Source of the DNA: Candidatus Binatia bacterium
GTDB lineage: Bacteria; Desulfobacterota; Binatia; UBA9968; JAJDTQ01
Reading direction: 5' to 3'
NCBI GenBank assembly: GCA_022824205.1
Contig: JAJEAI010000124.1
Location: forward strand, 1-64,000
Length of the DNA: 64,000 nt
Positions 37,142 to 45,218 of this stretch are shown here, in pieces. The notes beneath the pieces are model-generated. The model was not told where the DNA came from and searched no databases. It worked only from the letters and a program-made list of their open reading frames with translations. A program made the position numbers and the translations under genes. Numbering within the stretch: position 1 is the stretch's first letter; every line of letters starts with the position of its first letter.

Positions 37142-37600
37142 TCAACGGTCCAGGAGTCCGGGTGGCAATTCCACGTCCACCCCTAGCTGAAAGACCGCAA
37201 GGACGAGGAAGGTCCCCACGACGGCGACAGCGAGTCCCCGGATGATGGACCTACCGGACACCGGCGACCAGCCCAGAGCAAGGAGGAACAGGAAAGGCGG
37301 GGTCGCCAGGAGGAAACCGATGGGCTCGACGGAAACGATGTAGAGAAGGCTCAAGGCCGGCAGCCTGAAACCGCGCGTGTCCGGGCGGGTCGGGGAATAG
37401 GTGTCGGGCGAGCGTACCGACGTGATGGAAATCCACGCGGCCAGACACAGAAGAGCCGCGATAAGCACTCGCGGCCAGAAGGCCATTCCTACCGGGTCCC
37501 AATCGAACCGCGGGAGATAGAAGCTGCGAACGAACAGGACGGCGCAAACGAGAACCAAGCACGACAGAAAGAGAAAGTGGGCTGAACGTGGTGAGCTCAT
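37142..37600 (-). CDS. tctB: Tripartite tricarboxylate transporter small permease TctB
   Basis: The 152-residue small membrane subunit has four predicted helices (near residues 8-25, 42-60, 80-108 and 118-140), the usual TctB layout, with FDWDPVGMAFWPRVL after the first helix. It abuts tctA with no gap and follows tctC after 134 bp. Confidence 0.85.
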   Translation of the reverse strand: MSSPRSAHFLFLSCLVLVCAVLFVRSFYLPRFDWDPVGMAFWPRVLIAALLCLAAWISITSVRSPDTYSPTRPDTRGFRLPALSLLYIVSVEPIGFLLATPPFLFLLALGWSPVSGRSIIRGLAVAVVGTFLVLAVFQLGVDVELPPGLLDR

Positions 37601-37734
37601 TGACGGCTATGCGGCCTTCAAGAAGCGTGGCCCGGGTGGCGTGGTCAGGTACGCTTCCCGGGCCGCCGCTCAATCCCTTCGCTTCGCTGTGGACATCCCT
37701 CCCGGCGAACCATTCGCGCGGTACAAAGCTACAG

Positions 37735-38685
37735 TTAGAATCCCAGGCTCTTGGCCAGACTTTCCGTTAGCTCTACTTCCTTCTTGATCAGATCAGCCAG
37801 AGCACCTGCCGGCAAATAACCCCAGTCAAAACGGATCTTTCGAAGCCCGGCCTGGTATTCCTTGTCGTTGCCGAGCTTTGCCACGGCCTTCGCCAGGATG
37901 TCTTTTCTCTCCTGCGGCACCCCTATCGGGACACCGAAGCCGTAGAAGAGCCTGAACACGAGATCGACTCCCTGCTCCCTGGCCGTTGGCACATTGGGCA
38001 GGAACGCCAACCGTTCGGGCGACAACACGGCCAGGATCTTCAATTCGCCGGAATCATGCAGGGCGGCAACCCCGGCGACCGGCTCGATCAACGCATCGAC
38101 ATGACCTCCCAATACCGCGGCTTTCTTCTGCGCGCCACCGCCTGCGTTGACCAGTTTGAGGTCCGTCTCGGTAGCCCGTTCCACCTGGGCGGCGACAAAC
38201 TGGGCCGGGGTCCCGACACCCATTGCCAGACCTACGTTGCCCGGATTCGACAATGCAGCGGACTTGTAGTCCCCCAAGGACTTGTATGGACCGTCGCCCT
38301 TGGCCGATACGGTCAGTGCGACGTATCCCACGTTGGCGACCGGCTCGAAATCGCTGACGCTGACCTTGCTCGCGCCGATCGCCTTCTTTACCAACATCGC
38401 GTTGGTAAGCTGAGTGATGGTATAGCCGTCCGGCTTGGCCTGGCTTGCTTCGGTCCATCCGATGCTGCCTCCCGCGCCGGATACGTTCTTGACGACGATT
38501 TCGGTGCCAAGGTGCTTCTCCAGGTACCTTGAGGTAAGGCGCATGATCACGTCCGAACCTCCGCCGGGTTTGTAGGGGATGATCAGCCGAACGGGTTTGT
38601 CCGGATACCCGGCGGCCGCCACTCCTAGCGGAGCAAGGATCATCGTAAAGCAGGCGTACAAGATCAAGGTCTTCGCGGTTCTCAT
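37735..38685 (-). CDS. tctC: Tripartite tricarboxylate transporter substrate-binding protein TctC
   Basis: A periplasmic Bug-family binding protein of 316 aa. It has a signal peptide (MRTAKTLILYACFTMILAPLGVAAAG), then YPDKPVRLIIPYKPGGGSDVIMRL, typical of TctC, followed by VVKNVSGAGGSIGW and PNVPTAREQGVDL. A strong Shine-Dalgarno (GAGGAGAAAG) precedes the ATG. First gene of the importer/catabolic operon, with a clear promoter about 50-80 nt upstream. Confidence 0.92.
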   Translation of the reverse strand: MRTAKTLILYACFTMILAPLGVAAAGYPDKPVRLIIPYKPGGGSDVIMRLTSRYLEKHLGTEIVVKNVSGAGGSIGWTEASQAKPDGYTITQLTNAMLVKKAIGASKVSVSDFEPVANVGYVALTVSAKGDGPYKSLGDYKSAALSNPGNVGLAMGVGTPAQFVAAQVERATETDLKLVNAGGGAQKKAAVLGGHVDALIEPVAGVAALHDSGELKILAVLSPERLAFLPNVPTAREQGVDLVFRLFYGFGVPIGVPQERKDILAKAVAKLGNDKEYQAGLRKIRFDWGYLPAGALADLIKKEVELTESLAKSLGF

Positions 38686-38740
38686 GACTTTCTCCTCTCT
38701 CGGCTTTCAGAAATGCCTGACCCAGTCTTATTTTATCTGG

Positions 38741-38769
38741 TTTTTACTAAAATTTACTTATTCTGTCAA
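38741..38769 (-). promoter_or_regulatory. Sigma-70-like promoter for the tctCBA catabolic operon
   Basis: On the minus strand TTGACA (38769-38764) is followed by exactly 17 bp and TAAAAA (38746-38741). The -10 overlaps the odd-centred palindrome TTTTA-c-TAAAA (38742-38752), a possible operator. Transcription would start around 38734, about 50 nt before tctC. The region is much more AT-rich than its surroundings. Confidence 0.55.
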
Positions 38770-38847
38770 GCAGAATCCCGATGTCAGGCTACTGGTGCCG
38801 AAGAAGGGTCCGAGGAAAACAACCGTTTTAGAATTTACGGCGTCGCA

Positions 38848-40596
38848 TCAACAGGAACCGGCGTTCTGCTTCCCGCGCAACGCCGTAGTCGCGGCGTGGT
38901 CCAGGACGATCGCGCCTTGTTGGCCGCCCAGAACCACCCCGTAGTCGCTCCGTGCCCTCTCCACCGACACGTACCCTTGCCGCACGTCTTCCAGCACCGC
39001 CTCCGGGCTGCGTTCGAAGGCCGTGCCCACGCCGCCGCCCCCCGGCCGCTCCATCCGCAGCACGTCGCCGCTCTTGAGCCGCTGGTCGCCGAAGCGCGAC
39101 GGCATGCTGCGCTCGTCGCCGGCACCGGGATTGATGATGCAGCCGCCCGTGCCGCCGGCGTGGCCGCCGGCAATGCCCTGGGGTGCGAGGGCGTGCTTGT
39201 CGGTGCGCATGGAAAAGCGCACTTCGTCCTGGAGGATGCGGTATTCGCGGACGAAGCCCAGGCCGCCGCGGTGGCGGCCGGGGCCGCCGGAGTCGGGGAG
39301 AAGCTCGAAGCGTTCCACCCGGGTGGGAAACTCGGACTCGATGATCTCCACGGGGGCGATCTTGCCGTTGCTCAGATGGAAGGAGGTGGCGGAGGCGCCG
39401 TCCCTGCCGTTGCGGCCGCCGACGCCACCGGCGAAGATTTCGTACTGGACATAGCTGCGCTTGCCGTCGCGGGCGCGGCCCCCCAGGGCGATGGCGCCGC
39501 TGCCGGAGCCTTCGGCGATGGTCTTGTCCGGGACCAGGGAGCCCATGGCCTGGAGCACGGCCTCGGCCACCACCAGCGCGGTGGGCATGTAGGCGTTGAC
39601 CGCGGCGGGGTAGTCGGGGCAGACCACGGTTCCCTGCCGGAAGCGGGTTTCCACCACCCGTGCCAGACCCTGGTTGATGGGCAGGAACGGGTCCACGAGG
39701 GCGATGAGGCAGTAGTAGCAACAGGCCCGCACCAGGGGCGGGCGGATGTTGGCCGGGCCGGTGGTCTGGGGGCTGCATTCCGAAAAGTCGAACAGGATGC
39801 GGTCGCCGGTCTTCTCCACGGTGACGCGGATGCGCACGGGCTTGTCGAGGTCGATGCCGTCGTTGTCGACGCACGCCTCGCCCGTGTAGCGGCCGTCCGG
39901 CCAGGAAGCGATGACCTGCCGCAACCGCCGTTCGGCGTGACCCGCCAACTCCTCGGTGGCGGCCATGACCGTGGGCTTGCCGTACTTGTCCAACAGCTCC
40001 GTCATGCGACGCTCGCCGAGCCGGTTGGCGCCCACCTGGCCGCGGATGTCGCCCACCACGACCTCCGGCGTGCGGCTGTTGGCGTGGATGAACCACTCCA
40101 GTTCGCGCACGGGCCGGCCGCCGTCCATGAACTTGACCGCGGGCAGGTGCAGGCCCTCCTGGAAGATCTCCCGTGCGGTGCCCGAGCCGCTGCCGGGGAC
40201 GGTGCCGCCGATGTCGCTCTTGTGCGCCATGCTGGCGCAGAAGCCCACCCACTCCCCCTTGTAAAAGACGGGTGTCAGCACGCCCATGTCCGGAGCGTGA
40301 GGGCTGCCGCCGCGGTACGGGTGGTTGACGATGTAGGCGTCGCCCTCTTGGAGTTGGTCCGGTGAGAACCGTTCGAGAAGGCCCTCGGTACAGGCAGGGA
40401 ACGCGCCCATGTGCAGCGGCAGCACCACGTGCTGGGCGATGACCTCGGCCCGGGTGTTCAGGATCGCGCAACTGGCGTCGTGGGATTCCCGGATGATGGT
40501 GGAGAAACCCGTGCGGAAGAGCGAGGTCTGCATCTCCTGCACGATGCCGTCCAGGGCGGCGCGGATGACCTGGACGGTGATGGGGTCGGCTGTCAT
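38848..40596 (-). CDS. hyuB: Hydantoinase B/oxoprolinase family protein (paralogue 1)
   Basis: The HyuB-type subunit (582 aa) of an ATP-dependent hydantoinase, 5-oxoprolinase or acetone-carboxylase-like enzyme. It shows LFRTGFSTIIRESHDASCAI, QHVVLPLHMGAFPA, EGDAYIVNHPYRGGSPHAPDM, MAHKSDIGGTVPGS and the closing GRHRGGLGFVREYRI and MERPGGGGVGTA. It is clearly paralogous to the next gene upstream, with near-identical motif blocks. Last gene of the hyuA-hyuB-hyuB operon. The substrate is not predictable: hydantoins, oxoproline and related amides are options. Confidence 0.9.
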   Translation of the reverse strand: MTADPITVQVIRAALDGIVQEMQTSLFRTGFSTIIRESHDASCAILNTRAEVIAQHVVLPLHMGAFPACTEGLLERFSPDQLQEGDAYIVNHPYRGGSPHAPDMGVLTPVFYKGEWVGFCASMAHKSDIGGTVPGSGSGTAREIFQEGLHLPAVKFMDGGRPVRELEWFIHANSRTPEVVVGDIRGQVGANRLGERRMTELLDKYGKPTVMAATEELAGHAERRLRQVIASWPDGRYTGEACVDNDGIDLDKPVRIRVTVEKTGDRILFDFSECSPQTTGPANIRPPLVRACCYYCLIALVDPFLPINQGLARVVETRFRQGTVVCPDYPAAVNAYMPTALVVAEAVLQAMGSLVPDKTIAEGSGSGAIALGGRARDGKRSYVQYEIFAGGVGGRNGRDGASATSFHLSNGKIAPVEIIESEFPTRVERFELLPDSGGPGRHRGGLGFVREYRILQDEVRFSMRTDKHALAPQGIAGGHAGGTGGCIINPGAGDERSMPSRFGDQRLKSGDVLRMERPGGGGVGTAFERSPEAVLEDVRQGYVSVERARSDYGVVLGGQQGAIVLDHAATTALRGKQNAGSC

Positions 40597-40673
40597 ATCT
40601 GTCCTCGAAGCGTCATTCCCGCACCCTCTCCGTGATTTCTGCCTTCTCCTCCGTCATTCCCGCCTTCTCCTCG

Positions 40674-40845
40674 GTCATTGATGTGAAAATAAAATCTTGT
40701 TCAATGATTTGTGGTAGTTACGGAAGCCCGCTACATCCCAACGAGTCATTCCCGCGGAAGCGGGAATCCAGGCGGGGTGGGGCCTGGGAATGAGGCCGCC
40801 ACACTCCCCACCCCTGGATTCCCGCTTCCGCGGGAATGACTCGTT
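40674..40845. repeat. Composite dispersed repeat, copy C
   Basis: TCATTGATgtgaaaataaaatcttgtTCAATGA and TGGTAGTTACGGAA match copy A closely. The paired arms here are extended to 32 bp and perfect: AACGAGTCATTCCCGCGGAAGCGGGAATCCAG (40740-40771) and its complement ending CTCGTT (40845). The element separates the two tandem hyuB paralogues. Two partial GTCATTCCCGC fragments lie just before it (about 40612 and 40653). Confidence 0.87.
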
Positions 40846-40869
40846 AGGGGGGATTGGTGCCCGTTCCCT

Positions 40870-42657
40870 TCAACGGCTTTCGTTGCCCGCCTCCGCCCGT
40901 TCCCGCCGCACCGCCGCCGTCCGCGTCTCATCCACCACAAAGCCGCCGCCGCTCTCCTCCACCGCCACGCCGTATACCTCCAGGGCGTTGTCCGGCGAGA
41001 CGTAGCCGTTCTTCACGTCCCTGACCACGGCCTCGGCGTCGCGTTCCAGGGGCTCGCCCAACCCGCCGCCGCCCGGGGTCTCCAGCCGGAAGACGTCGGC
41101 CCGGCGCACGGCGACGTCGGAGCAGCGCGACGGGATCTCCCGTTCGTCCCCCGAGCCGGGGTTGAGGATGCCCTTGCCGGTGCGGCCGTTGCCGCCGCCT
41201 TCCACTCCCTTGGGCGCCACCACGTGTTTGGTGGAGCGGAGCGAGAAGCGGCCTTCGGGGTTCAGGAACTCGTACTCGCGCACAAAGCCCAGGCCGCCGC
41301 GGAATTCACCAGCGCCGCCGGAGTCGCGCACGAGCTCGAAGCGGCGCAGCCGGGTGGAGAACTCGGACTCGATGATCTCGATGGGGGCGATGCGCGCGTT
41401 GGACTGGTTGACGTTGGTGCCGGACACGCCGTCCTTGCCGGTGCGGGCGCCGGAGCCGCCGCCGAAGATCTCGTACTGCACGTAGCTGCGGCCGGTCTTC
41501 TCGTTCCGGCCGCCGATGATGATGGAGCGGCTGGCGCAGCCGTCGGCGATCTTCTTGACCGGCGTGAGCTGGCTCAGGGCCTCGAACAGGGCCTCCACCA
41601 GGGCGTGCACCGTGGGGTTGTAGGTGTTCACCGGCGCTGGGAAGCGCGGGTTGAGCACGCTGCCCTCGGGGCAGTTCACCTCCACCACCCGCGCCAGCCC
41701 CTGGTTGGTGGGCAGCGCCGGGTCGGTGAGGGCGGTGAGGCAGTAGGAGCATGCCGCCCGCACCACCGACGGCCGGATGTTGGCCGGGCCGCGGGTCTGG
41801 TCGGCGCTGCCGGTGAAGTCGAACAGCAGACGGTCCCCCTTCTTGTCGATGCGCACGCGGATGCGCACCGGTTTGTCCAGGTCGATGCCGTCGCTGTCCA
41901 GGAAGCGCTCTCCCTCGGCGCTCTTGTCGGGCCAGGTCGAGACCTCGTTGCGCACCCGCTCCTCGGTGAGCTGGAACAGGCGGTCGTAGCAGGCGAGCAC
42001 GGTCTCGCGCCCGTACTTGGCCATCATCTCGGCGAAGCGCCGCTCGCCCAGGCGCGCCGCGCCCACCTGGCCACGGATGTCGCCCACCACCAGCTCGGGC
42101 GTGCGGCTGTTGCAGCCGATGATCTCCTCGATGTCCTTGCTGGTCTTGTAGCGGTCGATGTACTTGACCGGCGGCACCTGCAGCCCCTCCTGGTACACCT
42201 CCCGCGCCTGGCTCCAGCAGCTCCCGGGCACCGGCCCGCCGATGTCGCTCTTGTGCGCCATGGTGGAGGAGAAGCCCACCCACACGCCCTCGAAGAAGAT
42301 GGGCGTCATCACGCACATGTCCGGGGCGTGGGGGCTGCCGCCGAGGTAGGGATGGTTGGTGATGTACGCGTCGCCCTCGTGGATCTCCTCCGGCGGATAG
42401 TTGCGCAGCACGCCCTGGGCGCAGGCCGGGAACGCGCCCATGTGGAGCGGCAGCACCACGTGCTGCGCCGCCACCTCGCCGTCGCGGGTGAGGATGGCGC
42501 AGCTCGCGTCCTGGGACTCGCGGATGATGGTGGAGAAGCCGGTGCGGAAGAGCGAGTTCTGCATCTCCTGCACGATGCCGGCCAGCCGCGCCTGGATCAC
42601 CTGGAGGGTGATGGGGTCCGCGGCGGCGGGGTCTACGTGGGTTTCCGGATGTGCCAT
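40870..42657 (-). CDS. hyuB: Hydantoinase B/oxoprolinase family protein (paralogue 2)
   Basis: Second HyuB paralogue (595 aa from ATG 42657). Shared blocks with the neighbour include LFRTGFSTIIRESQDASCAI, QHVVLPLHMGAFPACAQG, YITNHPYLGGSPHAPDM, MAHKSDIGGPVPGS and GGAGEFRGGLGFVREYEF. The first 55 residues of the track frame are translated repeat DNA ([10 protein letters not shown]) and are excluded. It differs from paralogue 1 mainly in the middle and C-terminal parts, so the pair probably has distinct roles or substrates. Confidence 0.9.
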   Translation of the reverse strand: MAHPETHVDPAAADPITLQVIQARLAGIVQEMQNSLFRTGFSTIIRESQDASCAILTRDGEVAAQHVVLPLHMGAFPACAQGVLRNYPPEEIHEGDAYITNHPYLGGSPHAPDMCVMTPIFFEGVWVGFSSTMAHKSDIGGPVPGSCWSQAREVYQEGLQVPPVKYIDRYKTSKDIEEIIGCNSRTPELVVGDIRGQVGAARLGERRFAEMMAKYGRETVLACYDRLFQLTEERVRNEVSTWPDKSAEGERFLDSDGIDLDKPVRIRVRIDKKGDRLLFDFTGSADQTRGPANIRPSVVRAACSYCLTALTDPALPTNQGLARVVEVNCPEGSVLNPRFPAPVNTYNPTVHALVEALFEALSQLTPVKKIADGCASRSIIIGGRNEKTGRSYVQYEIFGGGSGARTGKDGVSGTNVNQSNARIAPIEIIESEFSTRLRRFELVRDSGGAGEFRGGLGFVREYEFLNPEGRFSLRSTKHVVAPKGVEGGGNGRTGKGILNPGSGDEREIPSRCSDVAVRRADVFRLETPGGGGLGEPLERDAEAVVRDVKNGYVSPDNALEVYGVAVEESGGGFVVDETRTAAVRRERAEAGNESR

Positions 42658-42772
42658 GTCATCTCTTCCGGCAGGCTGTCGGCCTGCGTTACGGGTGCCG
42701 TTTTCATTGCCCTGAAATGGATGCACCGAGCCTCGGGCTCCGTAAATGGCGTGTCTCGCCCACGCCACGCCG

Positions 42773-42800
42773 CCTGGATTCCCGCTTCCGCGGGAATGAC
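42773..42800. repeat. Single right arm of the composite repeat
   Basis: CCTGGATTCCCGCTTCCGCGGGAATGAC is identical to the right arm of elements B and C. It sits in the 177-bp gap between hyuA and the second hyuB, with no matching left arm. Confidence 0.8.
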
Positions 42801-42834
42801 TTAACGGCAGTTTTTGCCCCATGAGTCCTTGATG

Positions 42835-44904
42835 CTAACCTTTCGCCGTGATGATCAAGTTCTTGTAGTCGTCCACCCGTGCCTGCTGTTCCGGATGGAT
42901 CACCGTCGTTGTGTCCATCTGCTCCACCACCGCGGGGCCGGCCAGCGCGTGCCCCGGCTCCAGCCGGTCCCGGTCGTAGATGGGAGTGTCCTGAAAGCCC
43001 GGGTCGCGGCCGAAGAAGATCCGGCGCTCGCCCGTACGGGCGTCGTCGACGCTCTTTCCCGTGGCCGTGAACGGCGACAGCCGGGTCTGCGGCACCCGCC
43101 CCTCCGACACGAGCCGCACGCTCACCAGCTCCACCGGCTCCGACTCGGCCTTGTGGCCGTGGGCCTGCTCGTGCACCTCGTGGAAGCGCTGCTGCGCCAG
43201 CTCCATGTCCTCGGGCGCAAGCGGCGGGGTCGGACACGGCACCGTCAACTCGTAGCCTTGGCCGGCGTAACGCAGGTCCAGGTACGGCGTCAGCACGATG
43301 TCTTCTTCGGCGAAGCCCTCGCCGGACAGTTCCTCCCGCGCCTGCGCCCTGAGCTGGTCGAACAGCACGTTGATGTCGTCGGGCCCGAGTTCCTGCATGG
43401 GCGCCAGCTTGGAGCGCACATGGTCGTGCTTCACGTCCGACATGAGCAGGCCCAGCGCGGAGTTGACCCCCGGCGTCAGCGGCACGAGCAGCGTCGGGAT
43501 GCCCAGGTCCAGCGCCAGCCGCCCCGCGTGCATGGGGCCGGCGCCGCCGAAGGCCACCAGGGTGAACTCCCGTATGTCGTAGCCGCGCTGGGAAGACACC
43601 GCCTTGATGGCCTCTTCCATCTTCACGTTGATGATGCGGAGAATACCGTCGGCGGCCTCGTGGAGGCTCAGCCCCAGGGGCTTGGCGATGCGCTTCTCCA
43701 CAAGCGATTCCGCCTTGCCCTTGTCCAGGGTGAGCCGCCCGCCGAGGAAGTGGTCCGGGTCCAGCACTCCCAGGATGACGTTGGCGTCGGTGACGGTGGC
43801 GTTCTCGCCGCCCCGGTCGTAGCAGATAGGGCCGGGGTCGGCGCCGGCGCTGTCGGGTCCCACCTGGAGCGCCCCCACCGAGTCGATGCGCGCGATGGTG
43901 CCGCCGCCGGCGCTCACCGTGTGGATGTCGAGCATGGGCAGGCTGATGGGCCGCTGGCTGATGCGCCCCTGGGTGGTCACCACCGGACGCCGCTGGTGGA
44001 TCAGCGCCACGTCGCAACTGGTGCCGCCCATGTCGAAGGTGATGATGTTGTCGATGCCCACCTTGCCGCTGGCGCCCAGGGACGAGATCACGCCGCCCGC
44101 CGGGCCGGAGAGCACCGTGGCCACGGGGATGCGCGCCGAGGTCCTGAAGGTCGAGACGCCGCCGTTGGACTGCATGATGTAGAGCTGCGGCGTGTTTACC
44201 CCCATCTCCCGCAGGCGCGTCTCCAGCAAACCCAGGTAGCGGCTCATCACCGGCGCGATGTACGCGTTGATGACCGTCGTGCTCATGCGGTAGAACTCGC
44301 GGATCTGCGGCAGCACCTCGCACGACAGCGACAGGCTCGCCTCCGGAAACTCCTCGGCCATGACCTCCTTGACGGCCAGCTCGTGGTCGAGGTTCAGGAA
44401 GGAAAACAGGAAGCACACGGCCACGGACTCGACGCCCTTGGCCTTGAGCCGGCGGATGGCCTCCGCCGCCTGCGCCGGGTCCACCGGCGTGAGCGCGTTG
44501 CCCTGGAAATCAACCCGCTCGCGGACCTCCTCGGTGGTGTAGGGGGTGGCCAAGAGGCGCGGCTTCTCGAAAAAGAGATCGTAGGTCACCGGCCCGTAGC
44601 CCCGGCTCTGCTCCATGACCTCGTAGATGCCGCGGAAGCCCTCGGTCACCAGCAGCCCGGTGACCGCTCCCTTCTCCTCCAGGAGGGCGTTGGTGCCCAC
44701 GGTGGTGCCGTGGGAGAAGAAGCTGACGTCGCCGGCGGGGACGCCTCGGTCGAGCAACTCCCGGACCCCGTTGAGCACCGCCTGGAACGGCTCCTTCGGC
44801 GTCGACGGCACCTTGGTGATGCTGATCTCACCGCTGTCCTCGTTGAAGAATACGAAGTCGGAGAAGGTCCCGCCGGTGTCCACCGCTACTCGATATCGCG
44901 CCAT
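42835..44904 (-). CDS. hyuA: Hydantoinase A/oxoprolinase family protein
   Basis: The ATP-binding partner of HyuB, 689 aa from ATG 44904. It starts MARYRVAVDTGGTFSDFVFF (ASKHA-type phosphate loop) and has FFSHGTTVGTNALLEEKG, LSGPAGGVISSLGASG, TFDMGGTSCDVALI and LVAFGGAGPMHAGRLA, all typical. The 104 extra residues in the track lie in the divergent intergenic region and are excluded. First gene of the minus-strand hyuA-hyuB-hyuB operon, divergent from an SDR gene. Confidence 0.92.
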   Translation of the reverse strand: MARYRVAVDTGGTFSDFVFFNEDSGEISITKVPSTPKEPFQAVLNGVRELLDRGVPAGDVSFFSHGTTVGTNALLEEKGAVTGLLVTEGFRGIYEVMEQSRGYGPVTYDLFFEKPRLLATPYTTEEVRERVDFQGNALTPVDPAQAAEAIRRLKAKGVESVAVCFLFSFLNLDHELAVKEVMAEEFPEASLSLSCEVLPQIREFYRMSTTVINAYIAPVMSRYLGLLETRLREMGVNTPQLYIMQSNGGVSTFRTSARIPVATVLSGPAGGVISSLGASGKVGIDNIITFDMGGTSCDVALIHQRRPVVTTQGRISQRPISLPMLDIHTVSAGGGTIARIDSVGALQVGPDSAGADPGPICYDRGGENATVTDANVILGVLDPDHFLGGRLTLDKGKAESLVEKRIAKPLGLSLHEAADGILRIINVKMEEAIKAVSSQRGYDIREFTLVAFGGAGPMHAGRLALDLGIPTLLVPLTPGVNSALGLLMSDVKHDHVRSKLAPMQELGPDDINVLFDQLRAQAREELSGEGFAEEDIVLTPYLDLRYAGQGYELTVPCPTPPLAPEDMELAQQRFHEVHEQAHGHKAESEPVELVSVRLVSEGRVPQTRLSPFTATGKSVDDARTGERRIFFGRDPGFQDTPIYDRDRLEPGHALAGPAVVEQMDTTTVIHPEQQARVDDYKNLIITAKG

Positions 44905-45218
44905 TGGAGTTGCGTTAACACGATTCTTGGGGGCGTTCAAATCCGCCCCCGGCACGTCGCCGCCGGGCCGAAACACGGGCGCAAGAGCGCGCGGCCGGCT
45001 TGGCCCGGCCCGTATCCGGTGACCGCGGCTTGCCGGTGACAAGGGCTCCGGCGCGTGCGCGGCCGTCTTTCGCCGGCCGCCGCGGGGGTTGCGAGAGTAG
45101 GGGGCTCGAACCCGCCGTGTTGCTTGACAGTCGCCGCCGTTTCCCGATAGAGCAGTGCCAGAAAACTTCGCGGCCGCAGGCGCCGCCGCGGCGCCGCGGC
45201 GGCCGGAGAGGAGCACTC
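44905..45218. other. 314-bp divergent intergenic region between hyuA and SDR gene
   Basis: No gene is supported here. A plus-strand promoter candidate is TTGACA (45124-45129), 16 bp, GATAGA (45146-45151), about 65 bp before the SDR ATG. A TTCGAGCC-like T-loop motif (complement of 45101-45116) is present without a tRNA. The rest is GC-rich with short self-complementary runs. Regulation of both directions must lie in this gap. Confidence 0.35.

Noticed and set aside
42658-42822. N-terminal extension of the second hyuB frame ([10 protein letters not shown]...)
   Set aside because: It is translated from a copy of the ATTCCCGC repeat arm, not a protein segment; the family start is at 42657.
45085-45116. 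tRNA-like T-arm (GGGTTCGAGCCC on the minus strand)
   Set aside because: The T-stem does not pair properly, and no D-arm, anticodon arm or acceptor stem could be found around it.
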